Shown here piece after piece: positions 51,093 to 61,127 of a DNA stretch of 64,000 bases. A program made the translations under genes and the position numbers. This stretch comes from Hymenobacter sediminicola (GTDB lineage Bacteria > Bacteroidota > Bacteroidia > Cytophagales > Hymenobacteraceae). Below the pieces are notes generated by a model that was not told the DNA's origin, searched no databases, and saw nothing but the letters and a program-made list of their open reading frames with translations. Every line of letters begins with the position of its first letter. Within the stretch, counting starts at the first letter, position 1. The DNA lies in the NCBI RefSeq assembly GCF_014250515.1, contig NZ_CP060202.1, positions 2,291,001 through 2,355,000 of the forward strand, read 5' to 3'.

Positions 51093-51120
51093 AAAAAAAC
51101 GCGCCCCGGCGGGGCGCGTT
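51093..51120 (-). terminator. Terminator after lepA
   Basis: AACGCGCCCC / GGGGCGCGTT stem with a 3-nt loop followed by TTTTTTT on the minus strand. Confidence 0.9.
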
Positions 51121-51127
51121 CCACTCT

Positions 51128-52915
51128 TTAATCGATTTTCAAAACAGCTAGAAAAGCCTCCTGAGGTATCTCTACGGAACCTACCTGGCGCATCCGCTTC
51201 TTGCCTTCCTTCTGCTTTTCGAGCAGCTTGCGCTTGCGGCTGATGTCGCCGCCGTAGCACTTGGCAATTACGTTTTTGCGGAGGGCTTTCACGGTTTCGC
51301 GCGAAATGATTTTCTGCCCAATACTGGCCTGGATAGCTATTTCAAACTGCTGGCGTGGGAGCAACTCCCGAAGCTTTTCGCAGAGGCGACGACCCCATTC
51401 ATAGCTCTTGGAGCGGTGTACGATGGCCGACAGCGCATCCACCTTCTCGCCGTTCAGCATGATGTCCAGCTTCACCATATCCGACTCGCGAAAGCCAATC
51501 AGCTCGTAGTCCAGTGACGCGTAGCCGCGCGAAATGGTCTTGAGCTTGTCGAAGAAGTCGAACACGATTTCCGACAGCGGCAGCTCAAACGACAGCTCCA
51601 CCCGCTCGGAAGTCAGGTAGCTCTGGCCCTTGATGATGCCGCGCTTCTCCATGCAGAGCGTGATAATGGGCCCCACGTAATCAGCCGCCGTAATGATCTG
51701 AGCCTTGATGTAGGGCTCCTCAATGTGCTTGATCATGTTCGGCTCGGGCATTTCGCTCGGGGCGTTAATGGTCAACAACTGGTCTTTGGTGCCAGTTGCG
51801 TGGAACTGCACCGAGGGCACGGTGGTAATCACCGTCATATTGAACTCGCGCTCCAGACGCTCCTGCACAATTTCCATATGCAGCATGCCCAGGAAGCCGC
51901 AGCGGAAGCCGAAGCCCAGCGCCACCGACGTTTCGGGTTCCCACACCAGGGAGGCATCGTTAAGCTGCAGCTTTTCCATGCAGGAACGCAACTCTTCGTA
52001 CTCGGTAGTATCCACGGGGTAGATACCGGCGAATACCATCGGCTTCACGTCGGCGAAGCCCTGAATGGCTTCCGTGGTGGGCCGGGCTACGTGCGTGATA
52101 GTGTCACCTACCTTCACTTCGCGGGCTTCTTTGATACCCGAAATCAGGTAGCCCACGTTGCCGGCGCTCATTTCGGGGCGCGGCTCCTGGTTCAGGCCCA
52201 GAATACCGATTTCGTCGGCTCCGTATTCCTTGCCGGTGGCCATGAAGCGGAGCTTGTCGCCCTTGCGCATGGTGCCGTTTTTGATACGGAACAGAACCTC
52301 GATGCCGCGGTAGGAATTGAAAACGGAATCGAAGATGAGAGCCTGCAGCGGCGCTTCCGGGTCGCCTTTAGGAGCCGGAATCCGGTCACAGATGGCGTCC
52401 AGAATCTCCTTGATGCCGATACCGGATTTGCCCGAGGCCGGGATGATTTCGTCCCGGTCGCAGCCGATGAGGTCCACAATTTCATCGGACACCTCTTCCG
52501 GCATGGAGTGCGGCAAATCGATTTTGTTGAGAACCGGAATGATGGTCAGGTCGGAGCCGATGGCCAGGTACAGGTTCGAAATCGTCTGGGCTTCAATTCC
52601 CTGCGACGAATCCACAATCAGCAGCGCGCCTTCGCAGGCCGCAATGGAGCGGGATACTTCGTAGCTGAAATCGACGTGGCCGGGCGTATCAATCAGGTTG
52701 AGCGTGTAGATTTCCCCTTTGTAGGGGTACTGCATCTGAATGGCGTGGCTCTTGATGGTAATGCCCCGCTCCCGCTCCAGGTCCATGTTGTCGAGGAGCT
52801 GGGCTTGCATGTCGCGCTTGGCCACCGTGCTGGTGAATTCCAACAGGCGGTCGGCCAGCGTGCTTTTGCCGTGGTCGATGTGAGCAATGATGCAGAAATT
52901 GCGGATGTTCTTCAC
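51128..52915 (-). CDS. lepA: Elongation factor 4 (LepA)
   Basis: Ribosome-dependent GTPase thought to help translocation or 30S assembly under stress. The 595-residue protein has the G1 motif [16 protein letters not shown] (about 10-25), G2/G3 [15 protein letters not shown]4 NKIDLPH, then domains II, III and V of EF-G type and the LepA-specific C-terminal domain ending in the basic segment [21 protein letters not shown]. Length is standard. It is the first gene of its unit; a possible TAnnTTCG box lies 23 bp upstream. Confidence 0.98.
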   Translation of the reverse strand: MKNIRNFCIIAHIDHGKSTLADRLLEFTSTVAKRDMQAQLLDNMDLERERGITIKSHAIQMQYPYKGEIYTLNLIDTPGHVDFSYEVSRSIAACEGALLIVDSSQGIEAQTISNLYLAIGSDLTIIPVLNKIDLPHSMPEEVSDEIVDLIGCDRDEIIPASGKSGIGIKEILDAICDRIPAPKGDPEAPLQALIFDSVFNSYRGIEVLFRIKNGTMRKGDKLRFMATGKEYGADEIGILGLNQEPRPEMSAGNVGYLISGIKEAREVKVGDTITHVARPTTEAIQGFADVKPMVFAGIYPVDTTEYEELRSCMEKLQLNDASLVWEPETSVALGFGFRCGFLGMLHMEIVQERLEREFNMTVITTVPSVQFHATGTKDQLLTINAPSEMPEPNMIKHIEEPYIKAQIITAADYVGPIITLCMEKRGIIKGQSYLTSERVELSFELPLSEIVFDFFDKLKTISRGYASLDYELIGFRESDMVKLDIMLNGEKVDALSAIVHRSKSYEWGRRLCEKLRELLPRQQFEIAIQASIGQKIISRETVKALRKNVIAKCYGGDISRKRKLLEKQKEGKKRMRQVGSVEIPQEAFLAVLKID

Positions 52916-52937
52916 TAGAGGCGGTTTTTTCCGAGGG

Positions 52938-52945
52938 CGAAGGTA
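52938..52945 (-). promoter_or_regulatory. Possible -7 promoter box for lepA
   Basis: TACCTTCG on the minus strand, one mismatch to TAnnTTTG, 22 nt before the ATG. Confidence 0.28.
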
Positions 52946-53092
52946 CGAAACAAGGGCCGGAAAAGCTAACTGAACCCGGCAGCGCCCGTTAGCAGAATGT
53001 GCTTTCCCTCCACCATATCAGCCCACTGTGGCACCTTGTTCTCCTCTTTTCGTAGCGGGCATCAAGTACCTGGCTTGACTCGCTGACTAACC

Positions 53093-53105
53093 GTATTGGC
53101 AATAC
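53093..53105. promoter_or_regulatory. Palindrome upstream of the GlcG-like/FdhA pair
   Basis: GTATTGgCAATAC is a perfect 6+6 inverted repeat with a 1-nt centre, about 130 bp before the GlcG-like gene. The size suits a dimeric repressor. Within the 319-bp gap 52916-53234 nothing else could be recognised apart from the possible lepA box. Confidence 0.35.
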
Positions 53106-53234
53106 ATCAGAGTGAATTACACTATTGTCGCAAATAGTAGCATGTATCGTCGCAACCATGCCGCCTGAGTTGACCGCCAAGTCGAGTTTCGCGTTGTTGA
53201 AGGCATCATTTCCGCTTTCTAACCCCACTCCATC

Positions 53235-53642
53235 ATGAGCATAAACCTCGAACAGGCTCAGGCCGCTGTGCAGGCCGCACATCAGAAGTCCATTGAGATG
53301 GGCGTCAAAATGAATATTGCTGTAGTGGATGCGGGTGCCAACCTCACGGCCTTCATCCGCATGGACGACGCCTGGCTGGGTTCACTGGACATTTCCATCA
53401 AGAAGGCCAAAACCGCCCGCTTCTTCGACATGCCGACCGGCGCCATTGGGAGCCTGTCGCAGCCCGGCGGTTCGCTCTACAACATCGAGCACTCCAATGG
53501 CGGGCTCATCACCTTCCCCGGCGGCATCCCAATTAAAGACGCCCAAGGCAAGGTTATCGGGGCCATCGGCGTATCGGGCAGCACCGTGGAAGACGACCAC
53601 GCCGTGGCCGAAGCCGGCGTGCAGGCGCTGGCCGGCAGGTAG
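53235..53642 (+). CDS. GlcG/HbpS-family protein (DUF336)
   Basis: A 135-residue cytoplasmic protein of the GlcG/HbpS family (heme-degrading domain family by name). It shows the family core [21 protein letters not shown] (about 24-44, given as landmark), [25 protein letters not shown] and [22 protein letters not shown]. HbpS from Streptomyces binds heme and senses redox stress; other members sit with glycolate or alcohol oxidation genes and have no proven activity. It lies 47 bp before the formaldehyde dehydrogenase gene and is probably co-transcribed. A role in the same oxidative pathway is inferred. Confidence 0.9.
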   Translation: MSINLEQAQAAVQAAHQKSIEMGVKMNIAVVDAGANLTAFIRMDDAWLGSLDISIKKAKTARFFDMPTGAIGSLSQPGGSLYNIEHSNGGLITFPGGIPIKDAQGKVIGAIGVSGSTVEDDHAVAEAGVQALAGR

Positions 53643-53689
53643 CCTGCCGGACTCCCAGGCATTTTCATTCACTTTAATTCCTGAAGTAT

Positions 53690-54883
53690 ATGGCAAGCAA
53701 CCGAGGCGTAGTGTACTTGGGGCCGGGCAAGGTCGAGGTACAAAGCATTGACTTTCCTGAGCTGAAAAACCCCAAGGGCAAAAAAATAACCCATGGCGTG
53801 ATTCTGAAGGTGGTTTCCACCAACATTTGCGGCTCCGACCAGCACATGGTACGCGGCCGGACCACGGCTCCTGCGGGCCTGGTGCTAGGCCATGAAATAA
53901 CGGGCGAAGTAATTGACACCGGAGCCGATGTAGAGTTCCTGAAAAAGGGCGACCTGGTATCGGTGCCGTTCAATGTAGCCTGCGGACGGTGCCGCACCTG
54001 CAAGGAAATGAAGACAGGCATTTGTTTGACTGTGAATGAGGGCCGCGCCGGCGGGGCCTACGGCTACGTGGATATGGGCGGCTGGGTAGGTGGCCAGGCC
54101 GAGTATGTAATGGTACCTTACGCTGACTTCAACCTGCTCAAGTTTCCGAACAAGGACCAGGCCATGGAGAAAATCTGGGACCTGACCATGCTGAGCGACA
54201 TTTTTCCGACCGGCTTTCATGGGGCGGTGAAGGCGGGTGTAGGCCCGGGCACTACAGTGTATGTGGCCGGAGCCGGCCCCGTAGGACTGGCGGCCGCCGC
54301 GTCGGCACTGCTGCTGGGAGCCGCGGTAGTCATTGTCGGGGACATGAACAAAGCCCGGCTGGCGCACGCCCGCTCCTTCGGTTGCGAAACCGTGGACCTG
54401 AATGAAGACGCCAACTTGGCCGACCAGATTGCCAACATCCTGGGGGTGCCAGAAATTGACTGTGCCATCGACTGCGTGGGCTTTGAGGCCAGTGGGCACG
54501 GCACTCAGGCCAAAACCGAAGTACCCGCCGCCGTGCTGAACTCGCTTATGGAAATCACGCGGGCGGGCGGCTCCATTGGCATTCCCGGCCTCTACGTAAC
54601 GGACGACCCCGGTGCCAAGGAAAAAGCGGCTAAAACCGGTAATCTGTCCATCCGCTTTGGGTTGGGCTGGGCCAAAAGTCACTCCTTTCATACCGGCCAG
54701 ACACCGGTGATGAGCTACAACCGCCAGCTGATGCAGGCCATTCTGTACGACAAGGTGCAGATTGCCAAAGCCGTCAACGTAGAAATCATCACCCTCGACC
54801 AGGCCCCGGAAGGCTACGCTGAGTTTGACAGCGGCGTAGCGAAGAAATTCGTCATCAATCCACACAACCTGATACCGGCGTAG
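53690..54883 (+). CDS. fdhA: Glutathione-independent formaldehyde dehydrogenase
   Basis: Zinc alcohol-dehydrogenase-family enzyme oxidising formaldehyde to formate with tightly bound NAD, as in Pseudomonas putida. The 397-residue protein has the catalytic zinc Cys in NICGSDQHMVRG (about 47-58), GHEITGEVID, the structural zinc cysteines in ACGRCRTCKEMKTGIC (about 100-115) and the NAD-binding VYVAGAGPVGLAAAASALLLGA. Insertions such as DMGGWVGGQAEY are typical of FdhA and not of glutathione-dependent enzymes. It follows the GlcG-like gene, and a terminator closes the unit. Confidence 0.94.
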   Translation: MASNRGVVYLGPGKVEVQSIDFPELKNPKGKKITHGVILKVVSTNICGSDQHMVRGRTTAPAGLVLGHEITGEVIDTGADVEFLKKGDLVSVPFNVACGRCRTCKEMKTGICLTVNEGRAGGAYGYVDMGGWVGGQAEYVMVPYADFNLLKFPNKDQAMEKIWDLTMLSDIFPTGFHGAVKAGVGPGTTVYVAGAGPVGLAAAASALLLGAAVVIVGDMNKARLAHARSFGCETVDLNEDANLADQIANILGVPEIDCAIDCVGFEASGHGTQAKTEVPAAVLNSLMEITRAGGSIGIPGLYVTDDPGAKEKAAKTGNLSIRFGLGWAKSHSFHTGQTPVMSYNRQLMQAILYDKVQIAKAVNVEIITLDQAPEGYAEFDSGVAKKFVINPHNLIPA

Positions 54884-54904
54884 CAATGCGCTGGTTTCGC
54901 GGCC

Positions 54905-54947
54905 CAAGCGCCGGCCTGCCCTCGGGTAGTCCGGCGCTTGTGTTTTT
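54905..54947 (+). terminator. Terminator after fdhA
   Basis: CAAGCGCCGG / CCGGCGCTTG with a 16-nt loop and a T-run on the plus strand. Confidence 0.82.
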
Positions 54948-55033
54948 AGGCAGTAAGTTCTGAACCGGCTTTTCCGGTGCAATGGCAGTTGTCCGCTCAA
55001 GTCGCTATTTTCGGCCGCCACCGTCCCGCTCTC

Positions 55034-55885
55034 ATGGAATCAGACCTTACCCGCGCCTCCCTCATTCCCTCGTCTGACTCCGGCAAGGCCTCCATCGTGG
55101 CAGTGAATGCCACGGCGCTCTATCTGCTGGCCTATCTGGCCGTGCAGAGTGCCTTTCAGCTGGCTACCGTGGCCACAGCTGCACAGCTCGGAATCCGGGG
55201 CACCTGGCAGTTGGGGCGCCTGCAGTTCCGGATGGCCGACTCGGAATGGTGGCAGGCAGCGGTGCTGGCCGTGTACGGGATTGGGCCGGTGGTAAGCCTG
55301 GGGTTGGGTATCGGGGCGCTGTGGCTGTTCTGGAAATGGGCCCGCCGGCGCCGGGGCCTGCTGAAGCTGTTTCTGTTCTGGATGATACTGCACGCCTGCA
55401 ACCTTTCACTGGGGGCACTGGCGGCCGACACGCTCACCCAAAGCGGCACTTGGTTTGTCCCCAGCTGGCTCTTCAAGGCCGGCAATGCTCTGAATGTGAT
55501 AGTAGCGCTGCTGGCTGCTATGCTACAGATGGTAGTGGGCTATCTGGCCGCCATACTTTTTCTGCAGAGCCACGACTCTATTACAATGATGCAGTACCAC
55601 AATCGGCGGCGCCTGTTGGTGTCGGCGGTGTTGCTGCCGTGGCTGGTGGGCAGCGCGGTACTGCTGCTACTGCACTGGCCTACTCAGAGCCTTACCGAGC
55701 AGTTGCGCTATGTGGCTATGCTGCTGCTGCTGGGCCCGCTCTACATGGCCTGTACCAACGAATCGTTTGAAGACACGATTGAAAGCCCCAGCCGCACGCG
55801 GCTGGCTACCGGCGTGCTTCTGTTGCTGAGCGGTGCGCTGCTGGCTTGGCGACTGGTGCTGGCATCCGGCATTTCATTTGGGTAG
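55034..55885 (+). CDS. Polytopic membrane protein of unknown function
   Basis: A 283-residue integral membrane protein with six to seven predicted helices: about 22-45, 68-92, 105-125, 148-178, 195-217, 225-243 and 258-278. It has a conserved-looking charged loop WKWARRRRGLLKLFLFW after the second helix (positive-inside) and an NESFEDTIES loop near the C-terminus. I do not recognise a family. ATG at 55034 gives a short soluble N-terminus; the frame is open 19 codons upstream. The 394 bp that follow it (55886-56279) are occupied mainly by a 21-bp tandem repeat. Confidence 0.75.
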   Translation: MESDLTRASLIPSSDSGKASIVAVNATALYLLAYLAVQSAFQLATVATAAQLGIRGTWQLGRLQFRMADSEWWQAAVLAVYGIGPVVSLGLGIGALWLFWKWARRRRGLLKLFLFWMILHACNLSLGALAADTLTQSGTWFVPSWLFKAGNALNVIVALLAAMLQMVVGYLAAILFLQSHDSITMMQYHNRRRLLVSAVLLPWLVGSAVLLLLHWPTQSLTEQLRYVAMLLLLGPLYMACTNESFEDTIESPSRTRLATGVLLLLSGALLAWRLVLASGISFG

Positions 55886-55937
55886 CCCTACCGCCACGTG
55901 TGAAGCGGCCAGCAGCCATTACGCGTAGTTCACGGGC

Positions 55938-56210
55938 ATTGCCACCCCGTCAGTGCTCATTGTCACTAAAGCAGCAGCTCTTGACGCCTCGGCACCGGCC
56001 ATTGCCACCCCGTCACCAATCAATGTCACCAAGGCAGCGGGCGTTGCCACCCCGCCACCGGCCATTGTCACCTCGGCAGAAGCCATTGCCACTAGGTCAG
56101 CGGCCGTTGCCACTAGGTCACTGCTCAATGTCACGAGAGCAACGGCCGTTGTCACTCAGTCAGCGGCCCTTGCCGCCTCCGCAGCAGCTTATGACACTGG
56201 GACTACTAGC
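55938..56210. repeat. Degenerate 21-bp minisatellite, 13 units
   Basis: Thirteen consecutive 21-bp units without any spacing error, of the form [AGC][TA]TG[CT]CAC..., for example ATTGCCACCCCGTCAGTGC in the first unit. Positions TG, CAC and the GC near the end are best kept. Because the period is a multiple of three and the unit lacks stop codons, several frames on both strands stay open and give heptapeptide repeats. No start signal or gene context supports translation. The array lies between a membrane protein gene and a small lipoprotein gene. Confidence 0.9.
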
Positions 56211-56279
56211 TCTGGCTCTGAGACAAGGGTGGCGTTTAAGACCTCTTCTAACGCTTAACTTGCCCCTACAAGCCCACTT

Positions 56280-56735
56280 ATGCGGTTCCTCAATCTTCCT
56301 TGCCTATGTCTCTCCCTGCTGTCCAGTTGCCTGGGATTCCGTCCTGTTGTTGATACCGAACTTACCGACCAGCAACGGGAGCGGCGTTTCAGACTAACCC
56401 CGGCAAAGCTGGCGGTACTACGCCGGGCCGCCAACGAACGACTGCCCGAAGAATATCGAAACATGCCGAAGCTTTTGACGCGGTACGATTACTGGCCTAT
56501 CGTGGTGGATCAGCACTTTCGGGGTCTGTGGCACTTCGATGACTACTCGCACGAAGGCCCGATTTTGGTCATCAATGGCAGCAAAGCCGCCACTGTCGTT
56601 CCGCTTCTGTTAAGCAAAGCCGCAACTATGGACTCCTTGAACGCCGCGCTCCGGAAATATCCACTTGCTGAAATCAGCCCGGTTGTGCGCGCCGAAATCG
56701 TGCGGACTGTTGCCTCCATTCAATTCCTGCAATAG
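56280..56735 (+). CDS. Small exported protein of unknown function
   Basis: A 151-residue protein, probably a lipoprotein ([17 protein letters not shown], lipobox-like LSSC at Cys17). The mature part has the basic segment [19 protein letters not shown], the aromatic [19 protein letters not shown] (about 69-87) and helices to the end. No family is recognised. The ATG at 56280 begins the signal sequence. A terminator overlaps its stop codon. It stands directly after the 21-bp minisatellite but shares none of its sequence. Confidence 0.65.
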   Translation: MRFLNLPCLCLSLLSSCLGFRPVVDTELTDQQRERRFRLTPAKLAVLRRAANERLPEEYRNMPKLLTRYDYWPIVVDQHFRGLWHFDDYSHEGPILVINGSKAATVVPLLLSKAATMDSLNAALRKYPLAEISPVVRAEIVRTVASIQFLQ

Positions 56736-56763
56736 CCCCGGCCTACCCTGCCGGGGCTTTTTT
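56734..56763 (+). terminator. Terminator of the small exported protein gene
   Basis: AGCCCCGGC / GCCGGGGCT stem with TTTTTT on the plus strand; the left arm begins inside the stop codon. Confidence 0.85.
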
Positions 56764-56805
56764 CGTACCTTGGCTGCCCCAATTTCCACCCAACTTCCCA
56801 CTGCT

Positions 56806-59800
56806 ATGTCAGTAGCTCCTGCAGCTCCCTATAAGCCTCAGAACCACATCCGCATCGTGACGGCCGCGGCCCTGTTTGATGGGCACGACGCCGCTATCAA
56901 TATCATGCGCCGCATTATCCAGAGCAGCGGCGCCGAAGTAATTCACCTGGGCCACAACCGCTCGGTGCAGGAAATCGTGGACTGTGCCATTCAGGAAGAT
57001 GCCCAGGCCATTGCCATTACCTCTTACCAGGGCGGCCACAACGAGTACTTCAAGTACATGCACGACCTGCTCAAGGAGCGCGGCGCGGGGCACGTGAAAA
57101 TCTTTGGCGGTGGCGGCGGCGTCATTCTGCCTACCGAAATTGAGGAGCTGGAAGCCTACGGCATTGAGCGCATCTACTCGCCCGACAACGGCCGTGCAAT
57201 GGGCCTGCAGGGCATGATCAACGACCTGCTGCAGAAATCCGACTTCCCAACCGGCCAGAACCTCAATGGGGAGGCCGGCCACGTGAAGGAGAAAGACGCC
57301 CGCAGCATTGGCCGCCTGATTTCGGCTGCCGAAAACTTCCCGCAGGAGTTTGAGCGGGTGAAAGGCCAGCTGATTGCCGATTTCCAGACGGCCGAAGGCG
57401 GTGCCGACCAGCGCCTCAACCCTACCCCGGCCGAAACCAGGAAAGCCCCTATTCTGGGCATCACGGGAACGGGTGGTGCGGGCAAGTCGAGCCTCGTGGA
57501 TGAGTTGGTGCGCCGCTTTCTGCTGGACTTCCCCGACAAGACCATTGCCATTATTTCTGTAGACCCCAGCAAGCGCAAAACGGGTGGGGCCCTGCTCGGC
57601 GACCGTATCCGGATGAACTCCATCAACTCGCCGCGGGTGTACATGCGCAGCCTGGCCACGCGCCAGAGCAACCTGGCCCTGAGCAAGTACGTGCAGGACG
57701 CCGTGGACGTAGTACGCGCCGCCGACTTCGACCTGATCATCCTCGAAACCTCCGGCATCGGCCAGTCCGACACCGAAATCATCGAGCACTCCGACGCCAG
57801 CCTCTATGTGATGACGCCCGAGTACGGCGCGGCCACCCAGCTGGAGAAAATCGACATGCTCGATTTCGCCGACGTCATTGCCCTCAACAAGTTCGACAAG
57901 CGCGGCGCGCTGGACGCCCTGCGCGACGTACGCAAGCAGTACCAGCGCAACCACCAGCTCTGGGACAAGCCGCTGGATGACATGCCGGTATTTGGCACCA
58001 TTGCCTCGCAGTTCAACGACCCAGGCATGAACCGGCTGTACCGCGCCATCCTGAGTACCGTAGAAGCCAAGACTGGGGTGCCGTTTGCGTCACACCTCGA
58101 AACCACGACCGAAGACTCGGAGAAGATTTATATCATTCCGCCGCACCGCACGCGTTACCTTTCTGAAATAGCCGAAACCAACCGCCAGTATGACCAGTGG
58201 GTTCAAAAACAGTCTGACGTCGCTCAGCAACTTTACGGAATCCGGCAGGCAATTGGAGCCGTCCAAAGCCTCGACGGAAACCCCACCAGTGGAGGACCTG
58301 GCGCCGGGAGCAGCAGCCACGGATCCGGAGCAGGAAGCCTCGTATCCGGCCTGGAGAGCACCTTCGAGGAGGTCAAGCTTCGGCTGGACGGGCAGAACTG
58401 GAAACTCCTGGAGGCCTGGCCGCAAAAGGTAGCCTCGTATAAGGCCCCGGAGTTCGTCTTCAAGGTGCGCGACAAGGAAATCCGCATCCAGACCCACACC
58501 ACTAGCCTCTCCAACCAGCAGATTCCCAAAGTCAGTTTGCCGCGCTACACGGCCTGGGGTGACCTCCTGCGCTGGCAGCTCCAGGAAAACGTGCCCGGCG
58601 AGTTTCCTTACACCGCCGGCGTGTTCCCCTTCAAGCGTGAGGGCGAAGACCCGACCCGCATGTTTGCCGGCGAAGGTGGCCCCGAGCGCACCAACCGCCG
58701 CTTCCACTACGTGAGCATGGGCCTGCCCGCCAAGCGCCTGTCCACGGCCTTCGATTCGGTGACGCTCTACGGCGAAGACCCCGACCACCGCCCCGACATC
58801 TACGGCAAGATCGGCAACGCCGGCGTGAGCATCTGCTGCCTCGACGACGCCAAGAAGCTCTACTCGGGCTTCAACCTGGCCAACCCCAGCACCTCGGTGT
58901 CGATGACCATCAACGGCCCCGCCGCCACCCTGGCCGCCTTCTTCATGAACGCCGCCATCGACCAGCAGTGTGAGCTGTACATTAAAGAGCAGGGCATCGA
59001 GGCCGACGTCGACGCCAAGATCAACCAGCTCTACGCCGCCAAAGGCCTCAACCGCCCCCGCTACCAGGGCGAGCTGCCCGCCGGCAACGACGGCCTGGGC
59101 CTGCTGCTGCTCGGCGTGACCGGCGACCAGGTGCTGCCCGCCGACGTGTACGAAACCATTAAGAAGCGCACCCTCAGCCAGGTGCGCGGCACCGTGCAGG
59201 CCGACATCCTCAAGGAAGACCAGGCCCAGAACACCTGCATCTTCAGCACCGAATTCGCCCTGCGCCTGATGGGCGACGTGCAGGAGTACTTCATCAAGGA
59301 GAAGGTCCGCAACTTCTACTCGGTGTCCATTTCGGGCTACCACATTGCCGAGGCCGGCGCCAACCCGCTCACCCAGCTGGCCCTGACGCTGTCCAACGGC
59401 TTCACCTTCGTGGAGTACTACGTGAGCCGGGGCATGAGTGTGAACGACTTCGCGCCCAACCTCTCCTTCTTCTTCTCCAACGGCATCGACCCCGAGTACG
59501 CCGTTATCGGCCGGGTGGCGCGCCGCATCTGGGCCAAGGCTATGAAGCTCAAGTACGGCGCCGACGCCCGGAGCCAGATGCTCAAGTACCATATCCAGAC
59601 CAGCGGCCGGAGCCTGCACGCCCAGGAAATCGACTTCAACGATATCCGCACCACCCTGCAGGCCCTCTACGCCATCTACGACAACTGCAACTCCCTGCAC
59701 ACCAACGCCTACGACGAGGCCATCACCACGCCCACCGAGGAATCGGTGCGCCGGGCCATGGCCATTCAGCTCATCATCAACCGGGAGTTGGGCTTAGCCA

Positions 59801-60285
59801 AAAACGAAAATCCGCTCCAGGGCTCCTTTATCATCGAGGAGCTGACCGACCTGGTGGAAGAGGCCGTACTCATGGAGTTTGACCGCATCACCGAGCGGGG
59901 CGGCGTGCTGGGCGCCATGGAAACCATGTACCAGCGCGGCAAGATTCAGGAGGAAAGCATGCACTACGAGATGCTCAAGCACACGGGCGAGTACCCCATA
60001 ATAGGAGTGAACACCTTCCTCTCCTCGAAAGGCTCGCCCACGGTCATTCCGGCCGAGGTAATCCGCGCCACGGAAGAGGAAAAGCAGTATCAAATAGCTA
60101 TGCTCCAGAACCTGCACGCCCGCAACGAAGGCACCGCCGAGCAGCGCCTGAAGCAGCTGCAACAGGTAGCCATTGCCAACGGCAACCTCTTCGAGGAGCT
60201 AATGGAAACCGTGAAGTTCTGCTCCCTCGGCCAGATTACAAACGCGCTGTTTGAAGTCGGCGGTCAGTACCGCCGGAATATGTAG
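56806..60285 (+). CDS. icmF: Fused isobutyryl-CoA mutase (IcmF-type B12 mutase with GTPase)
   Basis: An 1159-residue adenosylcobalamin enzyme that interconverts isobutyryl-CoA and butyryl-CoA (perhaps also pivalyl/isovaleryl). Order: B12-binding domain with DGHDAA (His27 as cobalt ligand region, residues 15-150), MeaB-like GTPase chaperone with GTGGAGKSS (about 222-230) and NKFDKRG (about 363-369), a Gly/Ser-rich linker (about 491-517), and the mutase TIM barrel (from about 580; [25 protein letters not shown] and [16 protein letters not shown] as landmarks, each shown in part). VFPFKR in place of the methylmalonyl-CoA mutase pattern supports IcmF. ATG at 56806 begins the B12 domain; the frame is open 47 codons upstream over the previous gene. 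The mutase half has extreme C/G third positions. Confidence 0.93.
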   Translation: MSVAPAAPYKPQNHIRIVTAAALFDGHDAAINIMRRIIQSSGAEVIHLGHNRSVQEIVDCAIQEDAQAIAITSYQGGHNEYFKYMHDLLKERGAGHVKIFGGGGGVILPTEIEELEAYGIERIYSPDNGRAMGLQGMINDLLQKSDFPTGQNLNGEAGHVKEKDARSIGRLISAAENFPQEFERVKGQLIADFQTAEGGADQRLNPTPAETRKAPILGITGTGGAGKSSLVDELVRRFLLDFPDKTIAIISVDPSKRKTGGALLGDRIRMNSINSPRVYMRSLATRQSNLALSKYVQDAVDVVRAADFDLIILETSGIGQSDTEIIEHSDASLYVMTPEYGAATQLEKIDMLDFADVIALNKFDKRGALDALRDVRKQYQRNHQLWDKPLDDMPVFGTIASQFNDPGMNRLYRAILSTVEAKTGVPFASHLETTTEDSEKIYIIPPHRTRYLSEIAETNRQYDQWVQKQSDVAQQLYGIRQAIGAVQSLDGNPTSGGPGAGSSSHGSGAGSLVSGLESTFEEVKLRLDGQNWKLLEAWPQKVASYKAPEFVFKVRDKEIRIQTHTTSLSNQQIPKVSLPRYTAWGDLLRWQLQENVPGEFPYTAGVFPFKREGEDPTRMFAGEGGPERTNRRFHYVSMGLPAKRLSTAFDSVTLYGEDPDHRPDIYGKIGNAGVSICCLDDAKKLYSGFNLANPSTSVSMTINGPAATLAAFFMNAAIDQQCELYIKEQGIEADVDAKINQLYAAKGLNRPRYQGELPAGNDGLGLLLLGVTGDQVLPADVYETIKKRTLSQVRGTVQADILKEDQAQNTCIFSTEFALRLMGDVQEYFIKEKVRNFYSVSISGYHIAEAGANPLTQLALTLSNGFTFVEYYVSRGMSVNDFAPNLSFFFSNGIDPEYAVIGRVARRIWAKAMKLKYGADARSQMLKYHIQTSGRSLHAQEIDFNDIRTTLQALYAIYDNCNSLHTNAYDEAITTPTEESVRRAMAIQLIINRELGLAKNENPLQGSFIIEELTDLVEEAVLMEFDRITERGGVLGAMETMYQRGKIQEESMHYEMLKHTGEYPIIGVNTFLSSKGSPTVIPAEVIRATEEEKQYQIAMLQNLHARNEGTAEQRLKQLQQVAIANGNLFEELMETVKFCSLGQITNALFEVGGQYRRNM

Positions 60286-60311
60286 AACAGCTAGTTTAGG
60301 TCAATAAGAAA

Positions 60312-60346
60312 GGGTGCTACCTTGCTGAGGTGGCACCCGTTTTTTG
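60312..60346 (+). terminator. Terminator after icmF
   Basis: GGGTGCTACC / GGTGGCACCC stem (one G-U pair) followed by GTTTTTTG on the plus strand. Confidence 0.85.
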
Positions 60347-60368
60347 TTTTATTTACTAATCATTAAAG

Positions 60369-60818
60369 ATGATACGCTCTTACCTCTCATATGCCTTATC
60401 ACTTATATCTGCATTGTGGATTTACATGATTTTTGCTACTATGTCAGCAGTTGCTGCTGGAATATCTTTTACTCCTATCATCAGCTATATCGGTAGCATA
60501 TTACACTTTGGGATAAGCAGTTGGCTATTTATGGTTTTACCAAAACCAGGGAAAATCATTGCATTTATAACCTTGGCATTGATGAGTATATGGCCAGCAT
60601 ATGCATGTATATACTTTTTTTCTCGCACTAACTTTAAAAACTACGAGATACTTTTTTATTTTCTTCCTCTTCTCATTTTTGCTATAATCATATACAACCA
60701 CATCAAGTCTTTTAATAACAACTACAAGCCTTCAATTAGCACTGCTGGTCTTTTTTCTATTGCTCCAATTTGCTTTTTTATATACATACTATACCTCTAC
60801 ATCAACTTACTTTACTAA
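60369..60818 (+). CDS. AT-rich polytopic membrane protein, likely foreign
   Basis: A 149-residue membrane protein with about five helices (around 8-30, 37-59, 62-83, 92-110 and 125-147). The final residues are LYLYINLLY. The gene is strongly AT-rich, with Ile/Phe/Tyr/Lys codons ending in A or T, unlike everything around it, and short basic loops (PKPGK, HIKSFNNNYK) between helices. No family is recognised. The ATG at 60369 is the first after the icmF terminator. The composition suggests recent transfer. The start of the next 309-bp gap holds only a hairpin. Confidence 0.65.
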   Translation: MIRSYLSYALSLISALWIYMIFATMSAVAAGISFTPIISYIGSILHFGISSWLFMVLPKPGKIIAFITLALMSIWPAYACIYFFSRTNFKNYEILFYFLPLLIFAIIIYNHIKSFNNNYKPSISTAGLFSIAPICFFIYILYLYINLLY

Positions 60819-60901
60819 GCTTCAACTGATACGAGTTTAGCGCAGCCTAACACGTAACTACGGCATTACCTCTAACGCCGCCCCAGCGGCAACCCGAACC
60901 C

Positions 60902-60933
60902 ACGCCGCCTAGAGCAATCCGGGCGGCGTTTTT
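60902..60933 (+). terminator. Possible terminator in the 60819-61127 gap
   Basis: ACGCCGCC / GGCGGCGT stem with a 12-nt loop followed by TTTT on the plus strand. The rest of this 309-bp gap shows nothing recognisable. Confidence 0.6.
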
Positions 60934-61127
60934 CATGCTCCATCCATGTGTTACACGCCAGCAACACGGCGGCTACCCTTTGCAAGCGTGGCTGGCCGAA
61001 CTTTCGCCCCCGCCGTGGGTTAGTTAGCAATCTGAAACTCCTTGATGCGCTTGCGGCCCGCCTAGACGTCGAAAGCCGAGCTGCGTAACAACCCCTTCGC
61101 ACCTTTTACTCAACAAGCAGAAACCCG

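Noticed and set aside
53885..55021. 378-codon minus-strand frame opposite fdhA
   Set aside because: Shadow of the strongly coding fdhA gene; no family features and no promoter.
55846..56397. 183-codon plus frame and the minus frame at 55919-56155 across the 21-bp repeat
   Set aside because: Openness follows from the stop-free 21-bp unit. The plus frame overlaps two better genes and the minus frame starts with GTG without any signal; treated as repeat, not gene.
58090..59700. Long minus-strand open frame (536 codons) opposite icmF
   Set aside because: It mirrors a region of very high GC3 in icmF, which removes stop codons in antisense. The translation is low-complexity (Gly/Ala/Val/His-rich) and matches no family.
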